Shown: positions 25,549 to 34,680, numbered from the stretch's first letter. The stretch is DNA of 39,212 nt from CAZHTS01 sp964535315 (GCA_964535315.1 CAZHTS010000044.1:1-39212); one strand, 5' to 3'. Notes: generated from the sequence alone by a model not told the origin. A program made the numbers and translations.

Positions 25549-26642
25549 AGGATCACCAGCCCGCTGACATTCGAGATTGTCGCCGGCCCGCGCACCTGGC
25601 GCATCTGCACCCCGCCGCGCTCTACCACCATAAAGGTCGCCAGCAAACGATTGCTGACACGCACCGTCGCCGCCGGCGGCTCACCGACGAATTGCCAGCC
25701 GTTCACGACCGAGTTGAACTCCCAATCCTCAACCCTGCCGCCAAACGTCTGCGCCGCGGCCTGCGGCGTACGCGGGCAGGTGGCGGGCACATTCATGTCG
25801 GGTTTTCCGGCCACCACCACCGGCGTTTGCATTACGGCGCGCATCTCTGACGGCAAAGTGATCTGTTTGCCCTCCGGCCCCAGTGGGATCGGGCCGCCAG
25901 CCTGTAACTGCTGCAAGAATTGCTGGCTGCGCAAATAAGCGACCCCGCCGCACAACACACACAGCCCCAGAAAAACCCCCACGACGATCAACAGCCGGCG
26001 TGTGCGCGACCCGCCCTGCCGGCGCAATTTTTTCACGGCCGCCATCCCGGCCGCGACCTGTTCGGCGGTGACGCCCTGTCGGCCCGTCAGGATTTTCTCA
26101 ATCTGTTCCGGCTTGTTCCCCAGGCGATGCAGCCGTTCGGCCCAGGACACCACCTGCTCCGTACTCATCGGCTTTTCCACTTCGACAACCGGCGGCGGTG
26201 CAGGCGGCGCGACCACCGGCGCGGCGATCACCAGGCGCTCGGGAACGTGTACCTCGGGCAGCTGCGCCAGCGCCTCTTCGGTCGGTTCAATGGTAAAGGC
26301 CGGCGGGGCCGCCGGCTTATCGGCCTTGATCTCTGCTTTTACAGCCGCGGCCTGCGCCGGCGGCGCAGAACGCGGCATCATCTGCTGGATCACTGCCCGC
26401 GCCTCGCTCGCCGTCAGCCAACGCCCTTGCAACTGCGCACGCAGCGGGCGCGGCGCTTCTACCAGATGGATACGCGCCCCACCCTGTTCGACCTCGAATG
26501 CCGAACCACAGCGCCCACAATGGAACTGATCGGCCTGACCGGAGACGTGCTGCACCTGCAACGGGACAGCCTCACACAACGGACAGCGCGCCTTTGCGGC
26601 CCACGCTTCGGGAATCACTGCCAACGCAACAGGAACGGTCAT
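25539..26642 (-). CDS. Zinc-ribbon, single-TM protein with extracytoplasmic domain
   Basis: The 367-residue product begins with a four-Cys zinc ribbon (C20-PL-C23 and C42-GR-C45) facing the cytoplasm. A long Ala/Pro/Glu/Val-rich linker and a short helical segment (MSTEQVVSWAERLHRL to TAEQVAAGMAAVKKL) follow. One membrane helix (LLIVVGVFLGLCVLCGGVAY, about 218-237) comes next, then an outer domain of about 125 residues ending ISNVSGLVILCP. The ATG at 26642 is preferred, with AGGTGAG nine bases upstream, over the GTG at 26654 that overlaps the previous gene. I know no name for this architecture. Its position between a phosphatase and a Nudix gene gives no clear function. Confidence 0.65.
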   Translation of the reverse strand: MTVPVALAVIPEAWAAKARCPLCEAVPLQVQHVSGQADQFHCGRCGSAFEVEQGGARIHLVEAPRPLRAQLQGRWLTASEARAVIQQMMPRSAPPAQAAAVKAEIKADKPAAPPAFTIEPTEEALAQLPEVHVPERLVIAAPVVAPPAPPPVVEVEKPMSTEQVVSWAERLHRLGNKPEQIEKILTGRQGVTAEQVAAGMAAVKKLRRQGGSRTRRLLIVVGVFLGLCVLCGGVAYLRSQQFLQQLQAGGPIPLGPEGKQITLPSEMRAVMQTPVVVAGKPDMNVPATCPRTPQAAAQTFGGRVEDWEFNSVVNGWQFVGEPPAATVRVSNRLLATFMVVERGGVQMRQVRGPATISNVSGLVILCP

Positions 26643-26646
26643 CGTT

Positions 26647-27195
26647 TTACTCACCTGTTTCCCAACTCTTCACCAGGTTACACTGCGCCTCATTCTCGGG
26701 CGAAGGCCGGGTCGGGTTGCTGGTATTCTGACGCAGTTCCAGAATCTTGTCCAGCGCCGCCTGGCCCACGGCAATGCCGTGCCGCGCCAGATAACAACCC
26801 ACCACCGTCCCGGTACGCCCCACTCCGCCCCAGCAATGCACGTAGACCACGCGACCTCCGGCGATCAACTCGTCCACCCGATCCAGGATCGTTTTCATAT
26901 ACAGGCGTGAAGGCACACCAAAGTCGCGAATGGCATAGCGGTAGAAAACGAGCGGCCGGTGCAGCGGCACAGCGAACGCCTCCATCCGCTCGCGATAGGG
27001 CACAAAATAACGCCCTTCGTTATCCATTTCGTCGTCTTCCATCAAATTGATCACCGCCCCGACCCCACACTGCAACAGGGCGCTCAATTTTTCGTCCGCT
27101 TTCTGCGGGTTCAAGTCGCCAGGGTAATAACCGGCCAACAACTTTCCAGGCACCACCCAGTAGCTCCGGTCAAATGGCACCGCCAGATCAACCAT
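26647..27195 (-). CDS. Dual-specificity-type protein phosphatase
   Basis: The 182-residue product has the cysteine phosphatase loop HCWGGVGRTG (His120, catalytic Cys121, Arg127) of the HC-x5-R superfamily. A preceding region with Asp91 (RDFGVPS) could act as general acid. Such enzymes remove phosphate from proteins, phosphoinositides, nucleotides or RNA caps; small bacterial members are often annotated as dual-specificity or protein-tyrosine phosphatases. GGAGG precedes the ATG at 27195 by five bases. It is the first gene of the operon with the zinc-ribbon protein, tandem Nudix and MATE/ANK-like exporter. Confidence 0.85.
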   Translation of the reverse strand: MVDLAVPFDRSYWVVPGKLLAGYYPGDLNPQKADEKLSALLQCGVGAVINLMEDDEMDNEGRYFVPYRERMEAFAVPLHRPLVFYRYAIRDFGVPSRLYMKTILDRVDELIAGGRVVYVHCWGGVGRTGTVVGCYLARHGIAVGQAALDKILELRQNTSNPTRPSPENEAQCNLVKSWETGE

Positions 27196-27240
27196 ACCAT
27201 CCTCCGTGATTTAATGATCCTAGTTTAACACGAAATACCC

Positions 27241-27726
27241 TCAGTCAACACCCTCGAGGCCATCCGGCAGCGGTAAGACAACGTGTCCCACCAGCGCGCC
27301 CTGCCGGTAATGGAAGTGATACTCCCGGGGAACAGCATGCGCCAGCACATGTGGTAAGAAATGATGGATATTACCGACCACTGCGTCCGAACTACATGCC
27401 AGTTGTCGCGGCCACCAACGCAGCTGGCCCTCCATACATGCGGCCGGCTCACCCGGCGGCGCCTCGGCCGAAAACACGTACAGGCCGGCGTTAGCAATCT
27501 CAAACCCTTCCCAGGTCACCAATCCGCCAAAACGCGCCCGTTCCAGACGGTAGCCCGTTTCCTCGCACACTTCGCGCAGACAAGACTCCAGCGGCGTCTC
27601 GCCCGCCTCGATATGCCCGCCCACCCCGTTCCACAACCCCCGGTTGGGCGCCTTGTTGCGCAGCAGCAGCAGCACGTCATCCCCACGCGTCAGAAAACAC
27701 AGTGTGAAAGGCAGCGACAGGTTCAT
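27241..27726 (-). CDS. Nudix hydrolase (MutT/8-oxo-dGTPase-like)
   Basis: The 161-residue protein has a perfect Nudix box within residues 36-59 (GGHIEAGETPLESC then LREVCEETGY). The first strand CFLTRGDDVLLLLRNKAPN followed by GLWNGVGGHIE resembles MutT and 8-oxo-dGTP diphosphatases. The ATG at 27726 overlaps the stop of the AlgX-like gene as ATGA, so it is coupled to the end of the glycan operon. Its contribution there is unclear: it might clean nucleotide-sugar derivatives or oxidised nucleotides. Confidence 0.9.
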   Translation of the reverse strand: MNLSLPFTLCFLTRGDDVLLLLRNKAPNRGLWNGVGGHIEAGETPLESCLREVCEETGYRLERARFGGLVTWEGFEIANAGLYVFSAEAPPGEPAACMEGQLRWWPRQLACSSDAVVGNIHHFLPHVLAHAVPREYHFHYRQGALVGHVVLPLPDGLEGVD

Positions 27727-28805
27727 GGTTGGCTCTCTTCCGCCAGCAGCGGCAGATAGCGCTCTGCCACCTCCAACAGCACCAGGTCGGGCTTCTGGGC
27801 GTCAATAAAATCGAGATCGACGTCATACGACCACAGATAGACCGCCTGATGAAAATGCTCGGCAAAATAGGGGGTCAACCCATTGAAAAACGAATCGCGG
27901 TAGATGACCGCCGCCGGCAAAGAGACATCCGCCACCTGGCTGACCACCGTCCGGCCCTCGGTCGCCGGGAAGACTGCCCGCCGGGTAAAACGCGGGGTCA
28001 GGTCAATGCTCTCTTCTCTCAGGGGGGCGCTGGTCATCAACAGCGCCGCCAGGTCGCCGCGGCTATCTTGCGAAGTGCGCTCAAAGTCCTCCAGGCGCTG
28101 CGCCGGCAAAGAAAGCTGCGGACGCAGCCCATCCAGCACGGCGCGGTACGCCAGATAGGCCCCATACGGGTTCCAGTGCGTATCGGTGCGAAAATACAGC
28201 TGCGCAGACGAACGCTCCGCCAGCAAAGCCGGGCGCAGATCGAGAATCGGTAGGCCCGGCGCATAGGCCAACAACTGATCCAGCTGGCTTTCCTGCCCCA
28301 GAACCGGAACGCCATCCGGCAGATATTGCGGGTAAATCGTTTCTTTGTTGGGCGCCACCACCAGCGCAAAGGCAATGCCGCGGGCGCGCAGGGCCGTCTG
28401 GGTCGCTTCGATCCGCCGGGTAATCGCCGCCAGCTGCGCCGGGCTCAATGGTGTGGAACGCTGGTAATAATCCAGGTTGCCCTCGCCGGTGTAATACAAC
28501 CAGCCGTCCTTGCCGATCAAAACATCATGATAGACTGTCTCACCCAGAACGTGCAAACGGAAATCGTAATCCAGGCGGATCAGGCGCTCACGGCCCAGGA
28601 AATGTTCGTTGAAATGCTGTTCGTAGGCCGGCAGCAGACCGTCCAGGCTTTTTGCCAACGACAACAGGTTCCACTGCTCTGGCGCCTGGGAAAATTCGCG
28701 CCAACGCGGCATCGGGGTAAAGACCGGAACGGCCAGCAAAACCAACAAAACGCCGGCGAAAAGGACGTCGAACAAAGACTGGCGGGATGGGGAAGGAGCG
28801 TTCAT
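27723..28805 (-). CDS. AlgX/AlgJ-like SGNH O-acetyltransferase
   Basis: The 360-residue product has an N-terminal signal anchor (about residues 12-29) and an SGNH-like domain outside the membrane. The pair D208-T-H210 (RTDTHWNPYG) and Ser305 (IYRDSFF) are the Asp-His and Ser of the AlgX/AlgJ/DltD-like catalytic triad. Such enzymes transfer acetyl groups from an MBOAT partner to a polysaccharide. The likely partner is the AlgI-like protein at 34701-36155, about 6 kb upstream in the same direction. The ATG at 28805 is 16 bases after the flippase stop. Confidence 0.85.
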   Translation of the reverse strand: MNAPSPSRQSLFDVLFAGVLLVLLAVPVFTPMPRWREFSQAPEQWNLLSLAKSLDGLLPAYEQHFNEHFLGRERLIRLDYDFRLHVLGETVYHDVLIGKDGWLYYTGEGNLDYYQRSTPLSPAQLAAITRRIEATQTALRARGIAFALVVAPNKETIYPQYLPDGVPVLGQESQLDQLLAYAPGLPILDLRPALLAERSSAQLYFRTDTHWNPYGAYLAYRAVLDGLRPQLSLPAQRLEDFERTSQDSRGDLAALLMTSAPLREESIDLTPRFTRRAVFPATEGRTVVSQVADVSLPAAVIYRDSFFNGLTPYFAEHFHQAVYLWSYDVDLDFIDAQKPDLVLLEVAERYLPLLAEESQP

Positions 28806-28821
28806 GATTGCCCGGCCTCAC

Positions 28822-30129
28822 CTACAACTTAACCCCGAACAATCTGCGGGACAGAACGAGCAGCAATACAGCCTCTGCACAATAGGTCAACGCCGTCACC
28901 AATGCCGCACCGTTTATCCCCCACCAGGGGATAAACACCAGGTTGAGCAACGCGTCCCCCACCACCAGCCCCACCGTCATAAACGTGAATGCGCCGGGGC
29001 GCCCGCCCTGGATCAGTATTCCGGAAAACGGGTTGTAAACGCTGTTCAACAGCACGCCGGCCATGATGATGGCGAAAATGAGCCAGCTTTGCATCAAAAA
29101 TTCCTGATTGCCCGATAGATAAAGCAAAAGCGGGTAGCCTGCCAATGCCGCCAGGGTTACCCCGCTCATTAGCGGTAAGAATACCCGTTTAATCCGGGCC
29201 GCCAACTGGTCGATCTTGCCCGTCTCGCCGCGGGCAAAATGGCCCCCCAGCAAGGGGTCGATATTCCAGCGAACCGCCAGGGATAGCTGTTTAAACCCTT
29301 CGGCAAGCGTCGCCGCAAAGCTATACACGCCGACCAGGGCGTCTGTGGTAAAGTACCCCAACATCAAGACGTCAATGCGGGTGTTAAGCTCAATCAGAAT
29401 CCCGCTGAGGGCCCCGCGCGCCCCAAAAGCAGCGTGAACGGGGATCCACTTCCATACCGTACGGCGCAAACGAATGGGCAAGACACGCCAGTAGATATAA
29501 ACCAACATCAAAACAGACAACAGGATTTCGGTCAGCGAGAGCGATAAGGCCAGTTCAGGGATGGGACGTTTCAACAATAGAATCACGACGATGGCGATGG
29601 GGATAAAAATATAGCGCAGCGAACGAAAGACTGCATAAGCGCGCATGTGGCTCAAACCGTTGAGCACATTGATGAGCACCTTGTTGGCCGAAAAGAACAG
29701 CAGACCGGGCAAAACCAGCCACAAACCGGCCCCCACCAGCGGTTTGTTGGCGATGTAAGCGCTCGGCATCAGCAAAAAAATCACCACAAGATAAATCAAC
29801 GGCGTGAGCGCCACGACCAGCAAGAGCGCCGCCACCATAATATCACCGCAGGCTTCCAGGTCGGTCTGGTGATGGGCGATATGTTTCAACGCCGAAAACT
29901 GCACCCCCCCAACCCCAATCTGCGAGAGCACAATATAAATTGAATAGATCTGGTTGAACACCCCCAGCGCCTCGTTGCCCGAAAGAAGCACGATGATGAA
30001 ATTGATAATAATGCCGCCGGCAGCCAGGATGCCCAGGCTGGCAACATTCCACAGCACTCCAACGCTCAATTTGCTCTTGAAAATGTCGCCGGCCTTTAAG
30101 ATCAGTTCTTTCGCACTCCCGATCGCCAT
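28822..30129 (-). CDS. Wzx-type oligosaccharide flippase
   Basis: The 435-residue polytopic protein has 12 or so membrane segments (for example VGVLWNVASLGILAAGGIII at the start) and belongs to the PST/Wzx family of the MVF superfamily. It would flip undecaprenyl-linked repeat units to the outer face. The middle segment ALSGILIELNTRIDVLMLGY is typical of the family. The ATG at 30129 has GGAGGGG nine bases upstream; the longer frame overlaps the acyltransferase gene and is rejected. Five bases separate it from that gene. Confidence 0.87.
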   Translation of the reverse strand: MAIGSAKELILKAGDIFKSKLSVGVLWNVASLGILAAGGIIINFIIVLLSGNEALGVFNQIYSIYIVLSQIGVGGVQFSALKHIAHHQTDLEACGDIMVAALLLVVALTPLIYLVVIFLLMPSAYIANKPLVGAGLWLVLPGLLFFSANKVLINVLNGLSHMRAYAVFRSLRYIFIPIAIVVILLLKRPIPELALSLSLTEILLSVLMLVYIYWRVLPIRLRRTVWKWIPVHAAFGARGALSGILIELNTRIDVLMLGYFTTDALVGVYSFAATLAEGFKQLSLAVRWNIDPLLGGHFARGETGKIDQLAARIKRVFLPLMSGVTLAALAGYPLLLYLSGNQEFLMQSWLIFAIIMAGVLLNSVYNPFSGILIQGGRPGAFTFMTVGLVVGDALLNLVFIPWWGINGAALVTALTYCAEAVLLLVLSRRLFGVKL

Positions 30130-30134
30130 AGCAA

Positions 30135-30689
30135 TTACCCCTCCAGGCGGGATTTGACGACTCTGCAAGGCACACCCACCGCGATCGAATAGGGAGGAAT
30201 GTCTCTGGTAACGACTGCGCCGCTGCCAATCACCGAGCCGCGCCCAATGCGCACCCCCTTGTTGACGATGGCCCCCGCCCCAATCCACACGTCGTCCTCG
30301 ATCACAATGGGGGCAATCTTAAAACCCTGATCCTTAATCCATACCGCGGCATCCCGGTATTCATGGTCGGCGGTATTCAACAGCACGTAGGGCGCAATGC
30401 GTACCCCCTCGCCGATGTGCACCCCGCCGGTGCCATCGACGATCACCCCCTGGTTGAGCGAAGAATTCCGCCCCAACTCAACCCGCCAGGGAAACCAGAC
30501 CGTGACCCCTTCGCTGATCGAAGCAGAACGAATGCCGCCTGAAAACAAGCGCAAAACCAGGTAGCGGGCGTAATTGAACAGGGGCAGCGAGTTGTATTTT
30601 ACCAACGCATAACAGGCCAGGTAAATACCGTGCAGCAGATAATTTTTCGGGCTGCGCATCTGCGCTTTTGAGTAAAATACGGGTTCCAT
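30135..30689 (-). CDS. Hexapeptide-repeat acyltransferase (LbH family)
   Basis: The 184-residue product shows the repeating hexapeptides of a left-handed beta helix (VELGRNSSLNQGVIVD, GGVHIGEGVRIAP, then IVIEDDVWIGAGAIVNKGVRIG) and ends PPYSIAVGVPCRVVKSR, as in sugar O- or N-acetyltransferases. His112 of NTADHEY is the probable catalytic base. It probably acetylates the sugar made by the neighbouring enzymes using acetyl-CoA. Starts at ATG 30689 (AGGTG six bases upstream) or GTG 30695 are possible. Six bases separate it from the preceding gene. Confidence 0.86.
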   Translation of the reverse strand: MEPVFYSKAQMRSPKNYLLHGIYLACYALVKYNSLPLFNYARYLVLRLFSGGIRSASISEGVTVWFPWRVELGRNSSLNQGVIVDGTGGVHIGEGVRIAPYVLLNTADHEYRDAAVWIKDQGFKIAPIVIEDDVWIGAGAIVNKGVRIGRGSVIGSGAVVTRDIPPYSIAVGVPCRVVKSRLEG

Positions 30690-30695
30690 ACACAC

Positions 30696-32693
30696 CTACA
30701 GTGCATACAGCCTGGGGGCCGCGTTGATCGTCCGTATCGTCTGCTCAAAATCGATGCCGATGATGTCACAATACCACTGGATCGACTCGTAGCGCGGCTG
30801 ATTGTCCTGTTCCACCAGTTCCAGGGCCTGCTGGCGCGAAATCACGCCCTCACGCACCTGATTGCTGCGGAAGGTATCGTTCTCTGTCAGACCGCCCAGG
30901 GTGTAATAAATATAGTTATAGAAGGAGGCAGTGCCATCCCCAATGCGCCAGGTGGCCTCGGTATCCGTCGCCGTCTCCCAGTTGTATTCCCGTTTCAGGG
31001 TGGTGATGATCTCTTTCTCATCCCAGGGCAAATACTGATAAATATTGATGTAGTGATGGGGGATGAAATAATACGAGACGTACGCCCCCAACGTATCGAG
31101 CAAAGAGGCGTTCAGATAACCGGGGTTGCCGAAATACTGCCGTCCATAATATCGGGCGAGTTTGAATTTTTTGTTCAGAGAGATGAGGTGGGTTCGTTCG
31201 CTCGCATCCGGCGCAATGCCACAATAGCCATATTTAAAGCGCGCCGCCTCAAACAGGTTCTCGCCCAGAATGACCACCTTGCAGCCCATCTGCTCTCCAA
31301 CCTTGTTGGCGTAATAAAAATACTGCTTATCGCCCGCCATGAACAACGGCACCATCCCAAGATCCGGCTTTTTTAACCAGGCCAGGACGTTTAAGCGAAT
31401 GTTATGGCGTTTTCGGGCAATGTCGGCCGAAACGAGGATATGCTCGAGCCCCAATTTGCCGCACAGGCGCATCTGGTTGCGCCGCGCCAGGTCGGTAACC
31501 ATGCCCCAGTCGTAGGTATAGGTTACCGGGTGCATCCCCAACACGTTTTTCACCAGGTGCAGGGCATAACTGCTGTCACGCCCACCGCTAAAAGTCACCA
31601 CGCAGTCCGGTTCGCCGTTCCCCTTGCGATACGGTTTCAGCGCTTCCAACAGGGCGTCCATACCCCATAATTGAATCGGCTCGTAGCTATGGCAGTAATT
31701 ACACACCCCTTGCTCGTCAAAGGTGATAAACGGCATGGTCTCCGGCAAAACGCAGCGGGTGCAGCGGCGCAGCCGGGCGACCGCCTGATGATTGGCCGGG
31801 TACTGATCTTGAAAACCGGAGGGCAGGATATACGGCCCCGTTCCGGGGATGTGCCCGTTGAAATGGCTTTTATTGGAAGAGATATCCCGAATCTCCCGCC
31901 TGGCTGCGGATACCGGAAAAGCCTGCGGCACAATGTTTCTATCCAGCGCAAATTGCTGATGCGAAAGATCGCGGGTATTGATCAACAATCCCACACCGGC
32001 TTTTAAATGCTGGATAGGCCAATCTTGCAATTTTTGTTTTAACCTGGGAGCGGACAACAACTGTTGCAGGAAATATCGTTCCGAGGCAAACACCAGGTTC
32101 CCGGCGGCATCGCTGGCGTAATACAACGAACCGTTGTTGGTGGCCAGAATTGCCAGGTCGTAATCGGCCAGTAAGATTGCCAGCGAGGCCACGCCCTCCA
32201 GTTCGGCGTAGGCGCGCTGCACGCTGGCCGCCGGCTGCACGCCCACCGCCATGTTCTGCCGGATCAGGCGCAGCAGCACCTCGGTATCCAGTTCGGTTTC
32301 GTGTTTCAGGGCGGGGTGCTCTTCCCACAAATCGTCGACGTTGGTCACGATGCCATTATGGATGGCAACCATATCCGCCGCCACGGCCGGCTGGTTGTTT
32401 TCGTGCCGTTCCTGACCACCGTTCGTCACCAGGCGCGAATGCCCAATGGCGCAGACGCGCTCCTGGCGCAAAAGCTGCTCCATCAACCGTTCAAAATCTG
32501 CGTGCGCGATCAACTGCGACGCCGGTTCGGCCGATTTAATCAACTCGATGTGGCCGTTACCCACCCCGGCAATCCCCGACGCCTCTTTCCCCCTGGATTC
32601 AGAAAGTAAGAACAGGTTTTTTACCACCTGATAAACCTCTGGCTTTGTCAGGGGGGAATTGCTGCCTGAAAACACGCCAAAAATGCCGCACAT
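30696..32693 (-). CDS. Fused class II glutamine amidotransferase and PP-loop N-acetyl-sugar amidotransferase
   Basis: This 665-residue fusion has an N-terminal Ntn glutaminase (about 1-250) that starts MCGIFGVFSG. Removal of Met would expose Cys2, and GHSRLVTNGG (84-93), HNG (112-114) and ELDTEV (134-139) match GlmS/AsnB-type glutaminases. From about 305 follows a PP-loop domain with four cysteines (C311, C314, C331, C334) and SGGRDS (369-374), the signature of the WbpG/PseA N-acetyl-sugar amidotransferase family. Those enzymes normally get ammonia from separate HisH/HisF-like proteins; here a different glutaminase class is fused instead. The predicted product is an amidino- or amide-modified sugar nucleotide for the surface glycan. 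GAGG precedes the ATG at 32693 by seven bases. Confidence 0.8.
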   Translation of the reverse strand: MCGIFGVFSGSNSPLTKPEVYQVVKNLFLLSESRGKEASGIAGVGNGHIELIKSAEPASQLIAHADFERLMEQLLRQERVCAIGHSRLVTNGGQERHENNQPAVAADMVAIHNGIVTNVDDLWEEHPALKHETELDTEVLLRLIRQNMAVGVQPAASVQRAYAELEGVASLAILLADYDLAILATNNGSLYYASDAAGNLVFASERYFLQQLLSAPRLKQKLQDWPIQHLKAGVGLLINTRDLSHQQFALDRNIVPQAFPVSAARREIRDISSNKSHFNGHIPGTGPYILPSGFQDQYPANHQAVARLRRCTRCVLPETMPFITFDEQGVCNYCHSYEPIQLWGMDALLEALKPYRKGNGEPDCVVTFSGGRDSSYALHLVKNVLGMHPVTYTYDWGMVTDLARRNQMRLCGKLGLEHILVSADIARKRHNIRLNVLAWLKKPDLGMVPLFMAGDKQYFYYANKVGEQMGCKVVILGENLFEAARFKYGYCGIAPDASERTHLISLNKKFKLARYYGRQYFGNPGYLNASLLDTLGAYVSYYFIPHHYINIYQYLPWDEKEIITTLKREYNWETATDTEATWRIGDGTASFYNYIYYTLGGLTENDTFRSNQVREGVISRQQALELVEQDNQPRYESIQWYCDIIGIDFEQTIRTINAAPRLYAL

Positions 32694-32723
32694 TGCTTAC
32701 CTCTTCCCCGGCTTCAATCCGCG

Positions 32724-33665
32724 CTAACGCCGCCGGTTATAATCCATGTCCATCCAGATGGCAAACAGCAAAGATTGAAAACTGATCAATAACGTAAAGG
32801 TCAGAATGGTTAAAGTAGTTTTAGGGAGTTCGTTATATTGCAAATACAAAACCACAAACCGGATCGCAAACGGTATCAAAATCGCAATCGTATTAAAAAA
32901 AGCAAAGGCGTAAAACAACACCAGCGGATTGAAATCCAACACCACATAGCGCTGCCACAGGCGGCGGAAGAACAAACGCACCAACAGCCAGCTGGTGGTG
33001 GGAATGTATTTCCACAGCTTGATTTTGCTCTTTTCACGCCCATATACCGGGCGAACTTCCACATCCCGGACGCTAAAGTTCTGGATGTTGAGCATACACA
33101 GGATATCGGCGTTATAGCCATATCCCTGGGTCATCTTTTCAATCGGAATGAGTTTTAAAGCGCTGTTACGAATGGCGGTATAACCACACTGCGGGTCCAT
33201 TAAAGCATAATACCCGGTGGCGAATTTGGTCAGGATCGTCAGAATCGAGTTTCCGACAAAGCGATAGCCGGGCATGGAACTGATATCCTGGTGCAGCAAC
33301 CGGTTCCCCTTGATGTAATCATAATGCTGCTCGATGATCAGATCCAGAAGCTTGTGCAGATCGTCGGGGTGCATCTGGTTATCGCCGGCCATCACGGCGG
33401 TGATATCCACATCCGATTCCCGGCTGGCAAGATAGCCATCGATGAGCGAACGGCCCAGGCCGCGGTTGACCTCATGCCGCACGATCACGATGCGCCCATC
33501 CTGACGCTGTCGCTCGAGAATTTTCTCGAGGGTGGCGTCTTTGCTGCCATCTTCGACCACGAAAATAACGTCGACGTACGCCGGCATTCCGGCCAGCGTA
33601 TCCACGATTAACAACTCTTCGTTATAGGCCGGCACCACCACGCCGATCTTGTGCTCTTTATACAA
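32724..33665 (-). CDS. GT2 family glycosyltransferase with C-terminal membrane helices
   Basis: The 313-residue product has a GT-A fold catalytic domain (GVVVPAYNEE, VVEDGSKDAT, MAGDNQMHP) and two C-terminal membrane segments (from about residue 240), like dolichyl-phosphate-mannose or polyprenyl-phosphate sugar transferases. It would load a sugar onto the lipid carrier. The start is a TTG at 33665, supported by GGAGG five bases upstream; that ribosome binding site is formed by the two Arg codons and stop of the preceding epimerase gene, so translation of the pair is coupled. Confidence 0.87.
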   Translation of the reverse strand: MYKEHKIGVVVPAYNEELLIVDTLAGMPAYVDVIFVVEDGSKDATLEKILERQRQDGRIVIVRHEVNRGLGRSLIDGYLASRESDVDITAVMAGDNQMHPDDLHKLLDLIIEQHYDYIKGNRLLHQDISSMPGYRFVGNSILTILTKFATGYYALMDPQCGYTAIRNSALKLIPIEKMTQGYGYNADILCMLNIQNFSVRDVEVRPVYGREKSKIKLWKYIPTTSWLLVRLFFRRLWQRYVVLDFNPLVLFYAFAFFNTIAILIPFAIRFVVLYLQYNELPKTTLTILTFTLLISFQSLLFAIWMDMDYNRRR

Positions 33666-33666
33666 A

Positions 33667-34623
33667 TTACCTCCTCGTAAAGTAATCCCGAGCCCAATCG
33701 AGCGTTTCTTTCAAGCCAGAACGGAAATCGGTCACAAATTCGAGACCCAATTTCTCGCGGATCTTTTGATTGCCCACGTCAAAGATTTTAATGTCGCCCG
33801 GAGTCCAATCGGCATATTGGATCTGCGGCGCCACCTCCAGCAATTCGCCCACCAGCTGCGCCAGCTCGCCAACCGTGATTTTAATGCCCGAGGCGCAATT
33901 GAACACCTCGCCGCGCGCCTGGGGCAGGGTCGCCGCCGCCAGGTTGGCTTTGACCACATCCTTCACGTAGGTAAACGAGCGCTGCTGGGTGCCGTCGCCA
34001 AAGATGGTGATCGGAGCGCCGGCCAACATCTTCCGGCAGAAAATGGAGACCACACCGCCCACGTCGCTGGACTCCTGGCGCGCACCGTACACGTGAAAAT
34101 ACCGCAAAATTGTGACGTCCAGGCCGTATAGATGGGCAAAAGCGTTGACGTAGCGCTCCCCTGCCAGCTTGCTCACGCCATAATAAGAGGTGGGGTTCAG
34201 CGGGTGATTTTCATCCTGCGGGAAATACTGCGCCTCGCCGTACACCGATCCGGTGGAGGCGTGCACGAATTTCTTGACGCCGTGTTTGACGGCAAGTTCC
34301 AGCAGGTTAAACGTGCCTTCGGCATTGATTTGCAGGTCTTTGCGCGGGTTGTTCAGGCAGATCGTTTTCTTGGAGGCCGCCTGATGGAAGATCACATCGA
34401 CGCCGGGGACACAACGTTCCAGGCCGGCCAGGTCGGTCACATCGCATTCGACCTCATGAAAATTCGCATAAGATTTCAAATGGGCGAGGTTTTCATGCTT
34501 GCCCGCAAAATAATTATCGATGCTGATTGTATCGACCCCTTGTAAAACCAGCGCTTCAACGATATGGCTGCCGATAAACCCCGCCCCGCCGGTAACCAGC
34601 GCTCTTTGATATGGGAAAGTCAT
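33667..34623 (-). CDS. NAD-dependent nucleotide-sugar epimerase/dehydratase (SDR)
   Basis: The 318-residue extended SDR has the NAD motif GGAGFIG (12-18), the Ser-Tyr-Lys catalytic set (STGSVYGE and SYYGVSK near 150) and the C-terminal RSFTYVKDVV region. It resembles UDP-GlcNAc/Glc 4-epimerases of the WbpP/GalE type and would supply a nucleotide sugar to the cluster. The ATG at 34623 has GGAGGG five bases upstream. A candidate promoter lies at 34681-34689, so this gene may start its own transcription unit within the cluster. Confidence 0.88.
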   Translation of the reverse strand: MTFPYQRALVTGGAGFIGSHIVEALVLQGVDTISIDNYFAGKHENLAHLKSYANFHEVECDVTDLAGLERCVPGVDVIFHQAASKKTICLNNPRKDLQINAEGTFNLLELAVKHGVKKFVHASTGSVYGEAQYFPQDENHPLNPTSYYGVSKLAGERYVNAFAHLYGLDVTILRYFHVYGARQESSDVGGVVSIFCRKMLAGAPITIFGDGTQQRSFTYVKDVVKANLAAATLPQARGEVFNCASGIKITVGELAQLVGELLEVAPQIQYADWTPGDIKIFDVGNQKIREKLGLEFVTDFRSGLKETLDWARDYFTRR

Positions 34624-34680
34624 ACAACCCTCCTGTAAAAATGTTCTCAAAATTAGAAGGCACCTTAAAAAACTTTTGCT

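Noticed and set aside
23943..25850. 635-codon plus-strand frame opposite the Nudix/exporter genes
   Set aside because: Arg/Pro/Ala-rich shadow of two minus-strand genes with intact motifs and overlapping start signals.
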